64,000 bases of DNA from the NCBI GenBank assembly GCA_019155185.1, contig CM032802.1:15442099-15506098 (forward strand). The letters are read 5' to 3'. The stretch comes from Beaufortia kweichowensis (lineage: Eukaryota > Chordata > Actinopteri > Cypriniformes > Gastromyzontidae). The position numbers were made by a program, and so were the translations under genes. The notes under the pieces were generated by a model. It had not been told where the DNA came from and did not search any database. It was given only the letters and a program-made list of their open reading frames with translations. This document shows positions 1 to 12,003 of the stretch, piece by piece; position 1 is the first letter of the stretch, and each line of letters opens with the position of its first letter.

Positions 1-860
1 TCAACATCCCTCAGCTACAGGCTCAGAGACATTACCCTTTATCTTTTCTGCATTTTCATTTGCACTATTAGAGCTTTTATCATTTTCTGCATTTTCATTT
101 GCACTATTAGAGCTTTTATCATTTTCTGCATTTTCATTTGCACTATTAGAGCTTTTATCATTTTCTGCATTTTCATTTGTACTATTAGAGCTTTTATCTT
201 TTTCTGCGTTTTCACTTGTACTGCTAGAAGCATTATCACCCTGCATCATCATTTCTCTCCTGGTTCTGAGCTTCACTCTTTTCAGGACATGCACGGATTA
301 TGTGGACCCTTTTTCCCACAGCCAAAACATTTCATAGACTCTGAAGTTGCAAAGATAACATAATCAAAATCATCAATCCTAAATTTCAAAGCCAGATTCA
401 GTTCCTCTTTCATTTTCAGTATCATGTATACCTGTTCCTAAATGAGACCACATGTTTTAACTGTGATGATTTGCACCCCAGCTAAACTTTCCTAATTCCT
501 GAAGTAAGTTTTCCGTGTCTTACCAACTCTCTTTCAATGACCTCTATTTTAATGAATGGTGGGACATTTGATAGTGTGGATCTTTTTTCGAGGCTGCGCT
601 TAGCGGTAATAACTGGCAAGCATGAAGTCATTGATAAAGACTCACTGAACAACTTCATTTACTTTATCAACACTGTCCAGAAACACGCATAACCGCGCTG
701 TTCATCCTCGATGCAGATAAAACACTCGAGTGACCAACAACATCTGCGACTGCAATGATACAGTCTTCCACTGAACATCTCTCCGCGGGCATCATCCTGA
801 TACCATGACGCCGCGTGAGACTGTCCAAACTATATGTAATGAAGATAAAAAGCACACATT
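1..860 (-). mobile_element. L1/Tx1-type LINE, ORF1 (gag-like) remnant, runs off the left edge
   Basis: Read on the minus strand, several frames give a non-LTR retrotransposon ORF1 (nucleic-acid binding protein). From about 810 downwards comes a segment with VEDCIIAVADVVGH and SASRMNSAV. Near 590-500 there is LSNVPPFIKIEVIERELVRH, then around 400-350 LKMKEELNLALKFRIDDFDY, and around 330-290 a zinc-knuckle-like CFGCGKKGPHNPC. These resemble, in order, the ORF1 of fish Tx1-like/L1-clade elements. The knuckle is altered: the spacing is CX2CX5H and a stop follows shortly. The frame shifts several times, so this is a dead copy. The C-terminal tail continues into the 39-bp tandem repeat at the window edge. 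ORF2 would lie to the left, outside the window. Family assignment is from memory of conserved blocks; clade (Tx1 versus L1) is less certain than LINE ORF1 itself. Confidence 0.75.
41..225 (-). repeat. 39-bp tandem repeat (about 4.7 copies) inside the LINE ORF1 tail
   Basis: A 39-bp unit recurs almost perfectly. Because 39 is a multiple of three, one minus-strand frame stays open through all units and gives a 13-residue repeat (ENAENDKSSNSAN). It sits directly after the zinc-knuckle region of the LINE ORF1, so it is an expansion of the hydrophilic C-terminal tail rather than a separate gene. Confidence 0.9.
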
Positions 861-1589
861 AATGAATATACTCATCAAGATCAAAGTCAATGGTTTTACA
901 TTTTTTGTTGCATGATTTAGGCCAAAGTAATCTAGTATCTGAGGTCTTCTTCCATCCATCTTCCTTTCTACTGCTTGCTGCGGCTGGGTGGTCTCCGTGT
1001 TAACTGGTGAGTCTTTGCCTGGCTGGGCTGTGTCTGGGGTTCTGATACCCTGTGGGCTGTGGTACTTGTCCTGCCACTGGGCTTCAGCCAACTGATTTGC
1101 CCTACCTCTGGTAAAGTATTGGTGAATACGAGGCCCCTCACTAAGCTCTCTCAGACACTTTTTCTGCCCTTACCTTAAGATTTTTCTTTGATGTTACCTT
1201 CGTCCCAGCCACAGACGTTAGATGGAACACACCTGAACCAGCTAATCATGGTCTTACAAAGCAGACTAGAAACTTTCAGGCAGATGTGTTGAGGCAAACT
1301 GGAGCTAAACTTCAGAGGACACCGCCCTCCAGGACCGAATTTGGGGACCCCTCATTAAGGGAAGGACTTCCAGTCATAATGTTTGAAGGCTTTTAAATAT
1401 TATTTATATCTCACAGAATGAAAAACTTGACATTTTGGCAATTCCACTGGAAGTCAGAAAAGCATTCAATCGTAGAATGACCTTATTTATTGTATTCTTT
1501 TACAGAAATTTGGTCTATTTTTTTCTGAGATGGGTGCAGCTGCTCTATCTGCTGTCTCCAATAACAGCCTCAAAATCAAAAATTTTAAT

Positions 1590-2105
1590 TCATAATTTTA
1601 AAAGTGGTTTTACGGACCACAGATGGAAACCTGCAGAAATTAGTTCAATCTTGGGGTCAGAAAGCAAAACAAAAAGGAAAACTGCACCTCCATCACAACA
1701 AGATGTTTGGGAAAAGAAAAAGAAAACTTGACTTCTCTACTACTAGAGATCTTATAATAGGCAGTCGTTTGATCTTGATCAGCACATTGGTTGGAAACAA
1801 ACATCAAAAATATCACAAAATGGGAACCCTAGTTCCCTGACCTGAACCATATAGAAAATTAGTGGAGGAATGGCCTAATATCACTTGGCCATAAATTGTT
1901 CAGCCCTCACTCAGACATTATAAGAGAAGACTCGGAGCAGTTTTCAGGTAGTAAAAGCATCAAATGAAAGGGTGCCAATAATTGTGTCAAACATGCATTT
2001 AAGATGTGATTTTCCCCCACTTTCAATAGTTTTCCTTAATGAAACATTGCATTTTTGTGAATTTTTTAAATAAAGATCAAAAAGGAGAAACAATGCAGTT
2101 TTACA
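1590..2105 (+). mobile_element. Tc1/mariner element, 5'-truncated remnant
   Basis: Matches, with many differences, the Tc1-like copy at 49279-50907. Both carry a segment around an ACAGATGGA core followed by lysine-rich frame fragments. Both end in a CCCCCACTTTCAAT-type inner terminal-repeat motif (here about 2015-2035) followed by AT-rich sequence. Only a central part and the right terminal repeat are present; the left terminal repeat and N-terminal transposase coding part are missing. No intact catalytic triad can be read. Confidence 0.65.
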
Positions 2106-2149
2106 ACTGTCTTTGCTCATATGTAAAAAAAATTAGACACCCTATTCAG

Positions 2150-2560
2150 TTCTTTTTATTAAAATGTCAAATGTCTTGTTTTAATTTGTACTCGTAGATG
2201 AAAGTGATGTAACTGCATGTAAACAACAAAACATCGCTTTGTTTTCCTTATTAAACAAAAAGAAATAAACATGAAGGTATATTTTATAAAAAAGTTAGGA
2301 CACTCTATGACCCAATAGTTAGTGTTTTCCCTGTTGGCTGAAATAACCTCAATGAAACATTTCTTGTAACCATATACCAGTTTCTGACATCGACTGGATC
2401 TAAAGCTTTTCCACTCCCTCAACATAGAATTGTTACAGCTGTGTGATGTTTGAGAGTTTTCTTGCATGCACAGTCCGTTTCAAATCACCACAGGATCTCA
2501 ATAGAATTTAGATCTGGGCTTTGACCTGGCCATTCCAGAACACTCATAATTTTTTATATA
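2150..2560 (-). mobile_element. Tc1-like transposase C-terminal remnant
   Basis: On the minus strand the segment near 2548-2500 translates to VLEWPGQSPDLNSIEILW, the well-known last block of Tc1/mariner transposases (the WPxQSPDLNPIE motif around the third catalytic residue). It is followed, after a frameshift, by an open frame to 2159 containing SRCQKLVYGYKKCFIEVI, the usual C-terminal tail. Upstream catalytic domains are not visible. It is a different Tc1 copy from the neighbour at 1590-2105 and lies in the opposite direction. Confidence 0.8.
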
Positions 2561-2639
2561 TATGGTCTCACATGTCCTTCACCATTGCTCCATTGCTCTC
2601 TGATATTTTGTGGGAAGGTTTGTGCTGCGATTTGTGAAA

Positions 2640-5600
2640 TGATCTGTTATCACTCTCAACACATTTGCCATCCTTTTGTATTCTGTGGTTTTGTTATTTG
2701 TTAGTTATTTTGTTAGTTCATCTATTGTTTGTACTTTTTGTTTTGAACCAGTAAACATGTTATTACATAACAGAAAATTCACCATGGATCCCACACTCAC
2801 CTCCAATCACTGATTTCAAAACCGAACTCATTCGTATTATTAAACACCCAGTTGGTCATCTCTCCACGGTAAGCACTGTATCCTCTGCCAGTCCCATGGC
2901 TGCTCTCTATCTAAATACATCGGCGTGGCATAGGATTGTAGCGGTTTCTTACTACAATGTGAGTTATTTTTTAAATGCAACCTCACCTGTTTTCCTCTGA
3001 CAAATCGAAGCCTACATAATCTCTCTCTGTTGTCTGGTTGAGCTTTACAGTGGGCTCACAGTCTGTGGCACTTGAACGGTCCAGCTTATGCAATCTCACC
3101 CGGCGCTTGTCAGCCATTTCAAAGAAGTCTTCAACCAATCCACCAGCCCATTATCTACCTCGATCAGTTATACCTCTCTCTGACAATCTCGACAACCCAT
3201 CACTGAATACACACCGATATCCCACAAGCTGTGTTTGTAATTGTGGAGAAGCTGGGCATTCGATCACCTCATGCCCGTCCGTCTCCCCTCACCCACGGTG
3301 AGCGTGATTCAGCCTCCAGCCTCAGTTACAAAATTATCTCTTATGAATGTTAAAGTAATGTCTTTGTTGTGTTTCCTTTCCAGTTCAGGCCCTAATTGAC
3401 TCCTGGCAGCTGGAAATTTTATCTCCCATGATGTGTTAAAAGATTCCAACTTAGAAAACGAGTGCAAGAACCTATGGCTATTCACAATGTACTACTTAAA
3501 ATCGTAGATTCTCCACAATGACACTTCTAATGGAAAAAGGCCATTCTGAGGAGATCTCTGTCTGGGTGCTGGAGGATTCAACGGTAGATATCATCCTGGG
3601 ACGACCATGGTTTCAGCAACACACTCCATGGTATTCTATTCGGTCAGGTTTTCCATTGGGGAGAGAACTGTAAAGAACTGTTTGAAACCTCAACCTAAAG
3701 ACCAACCTGACCTGGCCACCGCTTAAGGATGAACGCCACCACCGCTGAGGTCCCTGATGCTTGAATCACAAGACCGATCCCTACAGAGTATCTGGAATTC
3801 CAGAGTATGTTCTGCAGACGATTAGCCACAACTACTCTCCTCGTGATCGGCCATGGGACTGCTCTGGGTTCATTTCACCGAAAAGGACGGATCTATTCTC
3901 TGTCCATCCCGAACAAAAGGCCATGGGTAAGTACATCGACGAGTCCCTACGCGAACGGCTTTATACGCCCTTCGACTTCTCCTGCTGCTTTCAGTTTCTT
4001 TTTTGTCAGCATGAAGGATGGAGGGTTGAGGCCCTGCATTGACTACCGCGTCTTGAACAATGCTACAGTCAAGATCAAGTATCCACTTCCCTTGGTCCCA
4101 CTGCCATTGAACAACCCAGGGAGCGAGAATCTCTCCAAGTTTGATCTGAGAAGTGCCTACAATCTCATCCGTGATCCCTGATCTGGAGATGACACAGCCA
4201 TTTCCGCGTGATTCCAGCGCCTCAAGCAGGCATTCTGTTCAGCTCCCCACACTGTGCCATCCATCTCTCGACCTACTGGTCATCGTGGGAGGCTGAGGTA
4301 TTGACCCCGTGGGGGCTTTATTGCCCCAGTGGCAGGAGAACCACACTCACCCTACCCATGTGCCTTTTTCTCCAGAAAACTGACCCTGGCAGAGCGTGAA
4401 CTCATGACATCGGAAATAGGGAACTTCTTGCCATCAAGATGGCCTTGGAGGAGTGGAGACATTGTCTGAGGGAGCAAAACACCCTTTCTCTGTGCCCCTC
4501 TATATCTGGGGGAAGATAAAAGTCTCAACTCTTTGTCAGGGAGTGGTTGGCTCTATTCTTCACGAGGTTTAACTTCCGGTCTCCTATCGACTGGCTCCTC
4601 TGAATGGTCGAGCTGATGCTCTATCCTGTATATGCATAAACCTGACCCAGAGACCACAGCACCTTGAAACCATTCTCCCTCCAGCCATGATCTTGGGCCA
4701 GATACAGTTGGCCATCGACAACAGATCAGAGAACCAAACTAAGCCTGCTCCCTGCTCTGCCGGGAGGTGAACTTGCAACTTCCCCTGAGAGGAAGTTGTT
4801 CGCTCCAGCCAACCTCAAGATATACCCCTCATGCCCCCTCAGTTCACTTGTTCTGGGAATCGACACCCAGGCAGCCATCAGACCTCTTGCTAGTCTCAAA
4901 TCGGTACTGGTGGGTCCGTTTGTCCCAGAACATCTCCCCATTCAGCCAAAGGTTGTTCAGTCTGTGCCATATCCAAAACTCCCAGACTACTCAGCTCAAG
5001 GGAAAGTCATGTCTTTGCCCACACCTTAGCGGTAATTCTTGGTCCCATGTAGCTGTGGACTTCATCACTGATCTACAACCTTCCGATAACTTTACCTGTA
5101 TCCTGGTTCTAGTTCATAGATTTTCCAAAATATGTAAACTCATCCCATTGCCAGCCTTACCAACCACCATGATCACAGCAGAGTCCCTCTTCAACCAATT
5201 TATTTCTCACTCTATGGAAGGTGTTCTTGCTGTTGGGGTGACTGTCTCACGTCAGGATATCATCCCTGCCAATGGATATCATCCCCAGACTGAACGAAAG
5301 ATCCAAGAGATTGGGAGGTATCTGAGGACATACTGCTATGACCAACAACACAGCTGGCACAAATTCCTCCCGCGGGCTGAATACACCCAGAATTCCCCTT
5401 CGGCCAGAACACCACCGGACTAACACCACTTCAGTGCGCCCTGGGTTCCAACCTCCTTTGTTTCCCTGGTCTGGGGAACCATCATCGGTGCCAGCTGTGG
5501 ACCACTGGTTCCGATCCAGCGAGAGGGCATGGAACACTCACTCTATACTCACTTGCAGGCGGCAGTTCGTGAGGGATAAAGAGACAGGGCCGACACCGGA

Positions 5601-6312
5601 AGAGTCCCCCTACCTCGATTTCACCAGGACAGCTGGTCTGGCGCCTACTCATGACATCCACTCCGCTAACCGCATGCATGCAAGTTGACATTTACATTTA
5701 GGGCATTTAGCTGACGCTTTTTATCCAAAGTTTAATTTACAAGTATTAGGAGACAATGAAGGACACATCCAAAGCGCAACAATAGTACTAAGAGGTGCTT
5801 TCCTAAGTTGAGTCCCCTGGTTCATTGGTCCATTTTCATCTCCCATCAAATAAATGCAGTGACTTACCGGTTACAATTCCTGGCTTCATACCGACCCTCA
5901 CCATCATTAAATGTGTCTCTCCTTAAAACCTTCACTGAGCCTCCACAGGATCTCTGGTGCACAGATGGCTCCTCCTCCTCCTTCTCTCCTGTAAACGCTT
6001 ATCGGTCCACAAGGTTATGAAGTCCAGGGGCAAGATGGTCGGTTGGAATACCTCATGGTCTGGGAGGGCTACTTGACCAGAGGAACGCATTGTGCTATGC
6101 CTCGATGTCCCGATCCAATGCTACTGTGGGAATTCCATGACCGGGCACCCAGATCAATCGCCTCTGCCTACTTTAGGTCGCCTCTCTATGCCTTCCCCTG
6201 CTTGGTCCCTCTTCAGCAGACTGTGGGTAATTGTCACTGAGTCATCTGATGCTATTAACACGCAAACTGCATCAGATCCCACCATCACTTTCACCAGATC
6301 TCTTATATTTTG
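2640..6312 (+). mobile_element. Ty3/gypsy LTR retrotransposon, degenerate (gag-pol)
   Basis: Domains appear in gypsy order. The end of a 5' LTR-like segment (ending TTACATAACA near 2772) is followed by an ATG at about 2784. Gag pieces end in a zinc knuckle CNCGEAGHSITSCP (about 3237-3282). An aspartic-protease remnant covers about 3390-3660 (LIDS with frameshift, then IILGRPWFQQH). Reverse transcriptase reads [20 protein letters not shown] and [13 protein letters not shown] (about 4035-4175), then jumps to the RNase H side (AERE, ELLAIKMALEEWRH, about 4390-4465; NGRADALS near 4605). Integrase follows (VAVDFITDLQPSDNF about 5053; [18 protein letters not shown] about 5277). A chromodomain-like tail is at about 6040 (EYLMVWEGY). 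The block between the RT fingers and RNase H is missing, so the YxDD catalytic loop is gone. The integrase segment bearing the middle aspartate is also deleted. A 3' LTR start (TGTCACTGAGTCATCTGATG at 6232) is cut off at about 6312. Dead element. Confidence 0.85.
5689..5804 (+). repeat. Short interspersed fish repeat inserted in the gypsy element
   Basis: A 116-bp insertion containing GACGCTTTTTATCCAAAG, a sequence shared with copies near 45434, 46570 and 49632 in this window. It interrupts the gypsy integrase-chromodomain linker. The 7-bp AAGTTGA occurs on both sides (5682-5688 and 5805-5811), consistent with a target-site duplication, because the flanking gypsy frame resumes just after it. 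Confidence 0.75.
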
Positions 6313-6990
6313 ATTACTTATAAGGCCTTACATGGTTTCACTCTCCAAGTACCTGGAGTGAGCTCTCAATAACATTATAGTCCCTCACGCCCACCACGCC
6401 TCAGGACTCTGTTGGTAATACCTAGAATTTCTAAATCAAGTACTGGTGGTAGATCATTCTCCTATTTATCACCTAAACTTTGAAAACAGCCTTCCTAGTG
6501 CTGTGCAGGAGGCAGACACACTCTCTCAGTTTTAACTGAGACCTCTTTTAACATATCATACACATAGTCCAACAGTTTATAACACAAACTCTAAGGGATT
6601 GTAGGAATTAATTAACTAGGGCCAACTGAACTGAGAACACTTCTAACAATCTGATTTTACTTGTTGCATCAAGGGTGAGAAATCAGTTTGTCTGTCTTTT
6701 ATTTTTACGTAGGTTGTATCCAGTCCATACCATGACCAGGGGTTGGATCTTTCAGAAGGAGACGGTCGACCCCCAGGAGAACCTGTACTAATTAACATTA
6801 ATGCTAACACTAGTTAGCTATATTATAAAAATTATATCGTGTTGGGGTGCTCACTAGCTCACTGCTGATATTAGATATTACTTATTAAATTAACATTTAT
6901 ATTTCCATGCTTGTCACTTTTTGTTTTTGTTTTGCTGTAAAGCTGCTCTGAAACAGTGCTACATTGTTAAAGCACTATACAAATAAACTT
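6313..6990 (+). mobile_element. LINE 3' end: ORF2 C-terminus plus 3' UTR
   Basis: Around 6315-6540 one frame set reads TYKALHGF, LVIPRISKSSTGGRSFSYLS and a tryptophan/proline-rich block, the C-terminal tail typical of CR1/L2-type fish LINE ORF2 proteins. The following 6600-6990 stretch is shared, in reverse orientation, with 18425-19460: both contain a GGAATTAATTAACTAGGGCC block, and both end in GCACTATACAAATAAACTT-type sequence. I infer a common LINE 3' UTR. Several stops break the coding part. It joins the truncated gypsy LTR directly. Confidence 0.6.
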
Positions 6991-7039
6991 GAAAATGAAT
7001 ATTGTGCTTGAAAGCATCTGTGCAGTTTTGATTCCAACG

Positions 7040-7960
7040 TTCCCCAAAGGGTTCAGTTTCCTTAAAGTCCTTTTCCACTGCTCCAGTGCTTTGTGTGCCT
7101 TTCACTGGGGGACATAGTACACTTGGTTAGAGTTCATCTATATGATTAAACAGTTACATCAACCCAGATTGAATTGTATTGCCTCAATGCACTTCCACCT
7201 CCATGTTTCACAGTTGGTATGAGGTTCTTTTGCTCAAACACTGTATTTGGTTTACATCCAACATGCCCTCTGTTATGGTGTCCAAATAATTAAATTTTTT
7301 ACTCATCTGTCAAAAGCACATTATTCAAGAAGTCTTGGCCTTTTTTCTGTGTGTTCTTAGGCAAACATAATCTCTGCCTCTTGTTTTTATAGACAGTAAA
7401 GGTTTCCTTTTGCACAACCCCATGATGATTAAAGTTGTGCAGTCTTTTCTGATTGTAGACTCATGCACTCTCTCGGGACTTGATGACATTTTTAGGATTT
7501 TTGAAGAATTCTGTTCTCCAATTGTAAGTGATTTTTCCTCACAGTGGAATGGCTGATTACCTTTTTTTTGGCTGATTACCTTTATATCCTTTACCATACT
7601 CATAAGCATCAACAATCTTCTTCTGAAGCCCCCTAGAGAGCTTTTTTGATCTTACCATGGTGATATCTCCTCACTTAACAACAATTAAGAGCAAACTAAA
7701 CTAAATGTCTTAAAATAAGACAATCCTCTTTCAAAATGCTTTGTAACAATGTTCCAATCATTTGAATCTTATTTGATACACCTGTAGGTAATTTTAGCCA
7801 TTTTAAGTACAAATAAATGTGGGGGTGTCCTTACTTTATCCTCACAAGGAATTGACATTAATGACATTTTATAGATCATTTGAAAAGACTTTTCTTTTTT
7901 TAGTTATATTACTTGACAAATGTCCATATGTTTAAAAAAACAGGCATACACAGTCCTTAT
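7040..7960 (-). mobile_element. Tc1-like transposon, degenerate transposase
   Basis: On the minus strand a start at about 7660 reads MVRSKKLSRG, the usual N-terminus of a Tc1 transposase. Then come KGYKVIS-like and VHESTIRK blocks in the helix-turn-helix/linker region, then KRKPLLSIKTRGRDYVCLRTHRKK (split here as KRKPLLSIKT and LRTHRKK), matching the segment before the first catalytic aspartate. Further left, stops and frameshifts interrupt the catalytic domain. Terminal regions contain GTCCTTACTTTATCC and GACTGTATACATA-type sequence that could belong to inverted repeats. Not functional. Confidence 0.75.
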
Positions 7961-8741
7961 TCTTCACATGACTGTATACATACAGTAGATACAGCATTAA
8001 TGTAAGTGTACACACATACTAATGATGTGTTGTACACACCACAATGGAATCGCATAAGGCCATACCAGGCATACTAGGTTGAAATACCTAGAGTGTATAG
8101 AGTGTATTTTATTTGTATAGAAAAGAGTTTAATTATCTAAATATATTTGTATTTTTGCATGAATTTGTAATGCATTTACAAGAAATGTAATTTAACATAT
8201 TATATATGTACATATTATGATTTAATGCAGAAAATGAATCCACACTTTTTCTATGGCCATTCAAAAAGAGATAAAGCACAGGTACAATGTTGTCTCAGAG
8301 CATCAGCTAGATATGAAATGTTAATTTTATTAAATATGAAATGTGTTATTAATTAACAACTAGATAGTTCTCTTTGTTCTAATGTTTTGTTGATGAAATT
8401 GTTTTAGTAAATATATATAAAAATGTTGACTGTTTTCATTTGTCCCATTAGGTACAATGTTACCGTGGAGGCAACAAACTTTTAATAATGAATAAATATA
8501 AAATAATAAATATATAACAGCTATAACTTGATTAATGTTTTTTTAAATTGCATAGTATATATGTATTTTTCACGTGTGTCTGTGTGTGTGCCACAAACTA
8601 TTTAAACAACCAACATTAAATGAGAAGATGATGTACAGAAATTGCACTGTTGCATGTGAAGTTTATTCAGGAATGTTTTAACATTTTACAAATTGCACAG
8701 TATATATTTCATCTATGAGCAAAAATAATGCAAGTTTGTTT

Positions 8742-11092
8742 CTAACTTCCTCTGTATGTGCTGTAAGAGAAACGACTCAATGACAGAGGAACATGGTACT
8801 CTGGGAAGGATCAGTGACAGTAAAAACAACCTAAAAATCAAAGAGATTGACATTGTTCAACATAGAAGACAAGAAGAGTTTAGAAGCACTGTGTAATGTC
8901 TCATGGCTTGCTAAAATTATTCCAGCAGATAAATAAGACATTATTTAAAAAATGGAATAAACATGGAATTTAATGTTTATTCATTTATACCTCTACAAAT
9001 GGATAGAAGCATATCTCTCCCAGGGCATTCCAATAATTTCCAGTTTCAAAACGATTTTATACACACCAGCAATGAAGGTTTCATTTGTTATTGCTTGGAC
9101 AACGTCCATCATCATTAGTTAACCTAAAACAAACACATCAAATCAGGACCATAACACATTTTTATATTATGAATTATTATACTAAATTATTATACTTATA
9201 CTAAATTGGTATTTCCAAATATTAGTTAATCAAGGTACCTACTCATGCCACAATGGTTATACCCTGTTGTAAGTAGGTTCCACATTGATGAGACAGGGTC
9301 TAGGCGATGTAGACTGATGGTCATGTTTGCCCGAACTCCTTCAGCAATATTCAGCACATGAGTTGTGAGGGGACTGGGCAGCATGGCAGGCACGCCCATA
9401 TTCTGTGGCAGAGGATGATAATATTTTAACGCCATATAAAACATCTACTGTTATACAGTGAAAAACTTTTAAAAACTTAATATGTGTATAGTTGGGCAAA
9501 AATGTTTAATTAAAGTGACAACCCCCTGGTTCAGCAGTCTTTTTTCACACCTCTAATTTGAAAAGCTATTGGGTTTAACCAGATCTTTGTAATAAATATG
9601 CAGAGAAACGCTGTGACGTAGACGGAATGTGGGACCAATAATCACTTAGAATGTACACATATATGTCACTCGTGACGTTGTTTCAACTTTCCTTTTTAAA
9701 CTGGAAGAAAGAAATTGACCTTAAAAGAGCAAAAATAGCCAATTTCCACTTTAAAAAATTAACTAGTAGTATTACTGTTTGAAGGGATGTGCCAAGCATA
9801 TTTATGTTATCATCTAAAAAATATGTTTTGGGGTTTCATGACACTTTAAGAACAATGTACAGGCCAAGTAGACTATATTTGTTAAATTTCAAACTATGTG
9901 TATATTTGTCATTTATATGTTAATGTAAATCTGAATAATTTTTAGTTAAATTTGAATGTTTCATAAGGTACAGAAGTTTAGAAGGACTGTTACAGAAACT
10001 GCATTGTAGGTTATGTTGCATGAAAGAGATCCAGTATCAAAACATATTATAAAATACTCTCATAATTTGTGACATTCATACACATTTTGTATAGTAACAC
10101 ACCTATGTTATTCACACTATACATAAAACTATAGACAAAAACAACCTCTTTTTATAATATTATTATAATACGTTTTTGGGTCCTCAGAACATTTTCATGT
10201 ATTCATCTCTCTCTCTCTCTCTCTTTACAGGACCACACACACACAAATATCACAAAATTAGATCAAGTAACCTCAAACTGTTCAGATGTAATTACTCTCA
10301 CAAATATCATTGTTCAGACGAAACATAATTGTACATTTTTGCGCACATAAATAATAAATTAGCTTAAGTGAGTTTTGTGCAATTCATGGTCAAAAATTTC
10401 TCAGAGTATTAAAACACAAACAAGATTATTCAATAATTAAAACACAAACAAGATTATTTTAATAATTAAAACAAAACAAGTTTATTTAATAATTAAAACA
10501 CAAACAAGATTATTTAATAATTAAACAAAAAACAAGATTATTCAATAATAAAACACAACAACTGACTCATATAAACTATATTATCGCTATATCACAGCAG
10601 AATTTTCTGACCAAATGAGACCTAGTGCAAGAAGTGGTAAAATGGTATATCAACCTTCGATCTATAGTATATAACATCTTTGTTATAGTTGATCTATTAA
10701 TGATAAGGAAGACGTTTTAAGTTATAACACTTGCAGGTTGTATTAATGATTTAAATACCTCTTATATATCAAAGTTCCAGTAAAATTTGATATGTCATAA
10801 CATGTTTATAAATATTTAATAAGTAAAATAAAAACTAAAAGCAAAACTTTCTATGGCACAATAACTGCAAATAAAACATGTGGCATGTCTGCCAACAAAA
10901 CTAGGTTGTCATTAGTAAAATAAAATGTGTCAGACCACTCAAGTAACATACATTGATCTTTCCCTCTTAGCCTTTTAACAAGTGCACAGTCTGAGGCAGT
11001 TAAATTATTGTTTGCTTTAGACACTCAATAAGTAGTTTCCTACCTTTTTCTGTTGATAAAATATGGTCCTTGATATGTAGAAGTCTGTTCAT
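8742..11092 (-). pseudogene. urah: urah, 5-hydroxyisourate hydrolase (four exons, several indels)
   Basis: HIU hydrolase is a transthyretin-like enzyme that converts 5-hydroxyisourate to OHCU in uric acid breakdown. All four exons are visible. Exon 1, 11092-11044, reads MNRLLHIKDHILSTEK with a GT donor. Exon 2, 9402-9263, reads [29 protein letters not shown] and WNLLTTG. Exon 3, 9123-8991, reads LTNDDGRCP, FIAGVYK, FETGNYWNALGEICFYPFVE. Exon 4, 8830-8742, reads VVFTVTDPSQ then YHVPLSLSRFSY and the family signature YRGS before TAG. Introns begin GT and end AG, so this is not a retrocopy. Frame problems: exon 1 appears one base long; exon 2 lacks one codon (GVPG to GVR); exon 3 lacks two bases after CCA and one base before the FETG block; exon 4 lacks one base after CAG. 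Frame is lost in exon 3, giving an early stop. Either a decayed unitary or duplicate copy, or an assembly with indel errors. The catalytic arginine (LHRLD) and the C-terminal YRGS are kept. Confidence 0.88.
10405..10558. repeat. AT-rich tandem repeat, about 30-35 bp units
   Basis: Five imperfect copies of a unit like AATAATTAAAACACAAACAA followed by GATTATT, in urah intron 1. A CT dinucleotide run at about 10207-10226 lies just before. No coding content. Confidence 0.85.
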
Positions 11093-12003
11093 TTGAAGTG
11101 TCTTTTACACACCAAAGTACAACGTAAATACACACCGCAGTGAAGAATCGTGCAGAAAAGAGACATGAGCAGAGGCAGCACTAGGAGGACATCACAATTC
11201 AATCAAAAACCTTTAATGTATACCCGATGCTCATGAAAGACATAAAAATTTGTCAGTCTAACCATTGAGTTTAACATTCAGATTCATCAGCAGAACACAT
11301 TCCTGATCAAAGTCAGCAATAAAAAAATCTGTCATTTTAAAGTTATTTCACCCCTCACAGCTTGCCATAACAAACTGTTTACCGTTTAGCAGCCACTGTC
11401 CCTCTAGGTTGTTTACCCTTCATTGATAATTCTAGTCCAAAGTACACTGGATGTTTTAAAAATAATATTGCTGAGTGTACATACTTTAGATCTGTGCTGT
11501 CACATCTGATAATCTATGGAACAAGTTTAAATGTCCTATAGTTGATGTTGAATATGTTTTGAAACCTTATTTCCTAGTATGGAGATTGTTTTAGACTATC
11601 TATATCCCAACCAATCAGGGAAAACACATTTGCATTAAGTAATAGATTAGATTAAACATTAGTTGGCTTTAAATACCACTGTGTTAAATGTAAAGCAGGT
11701 TGAACTCTGTCGTGAGTGTTGAAGCTGACTTCTACTTGGCAAAACTACAAAGATTTTTCTTCAGTAAATATTATTCAAATGGGGAGAAAGATGGCTTAGT
11801 AGAGCTTAGACGCTAAACCCGAAGGAGCTTCGAAAATCTCCTCGCTTAATTATCCCCTTTTAGTGCCTGCTAGCTTATCAGGAGGGCTGATTCTTTGTTT
11901 CTGAGAATGAGTTTAGAAGATTATTTTGCTTGAACCGCTAGTAGTAAGCACAGGAAAGCAAAAAATCGACAAAAACCAGACCAGTCGAGGCTGAACAAGC
12001 TAA

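Noticed and set aside
1..300. Possible CRISPR-like array
   Set aside because: Units are directly adjacent with no unique spacers, and the genome is eukaryotic. Same for 38665-38912.
5247..5691. Minus-strand frames opposite the gypsy integrase
   Set aside because: Shadow frames of the plus-strand integrase coding region.
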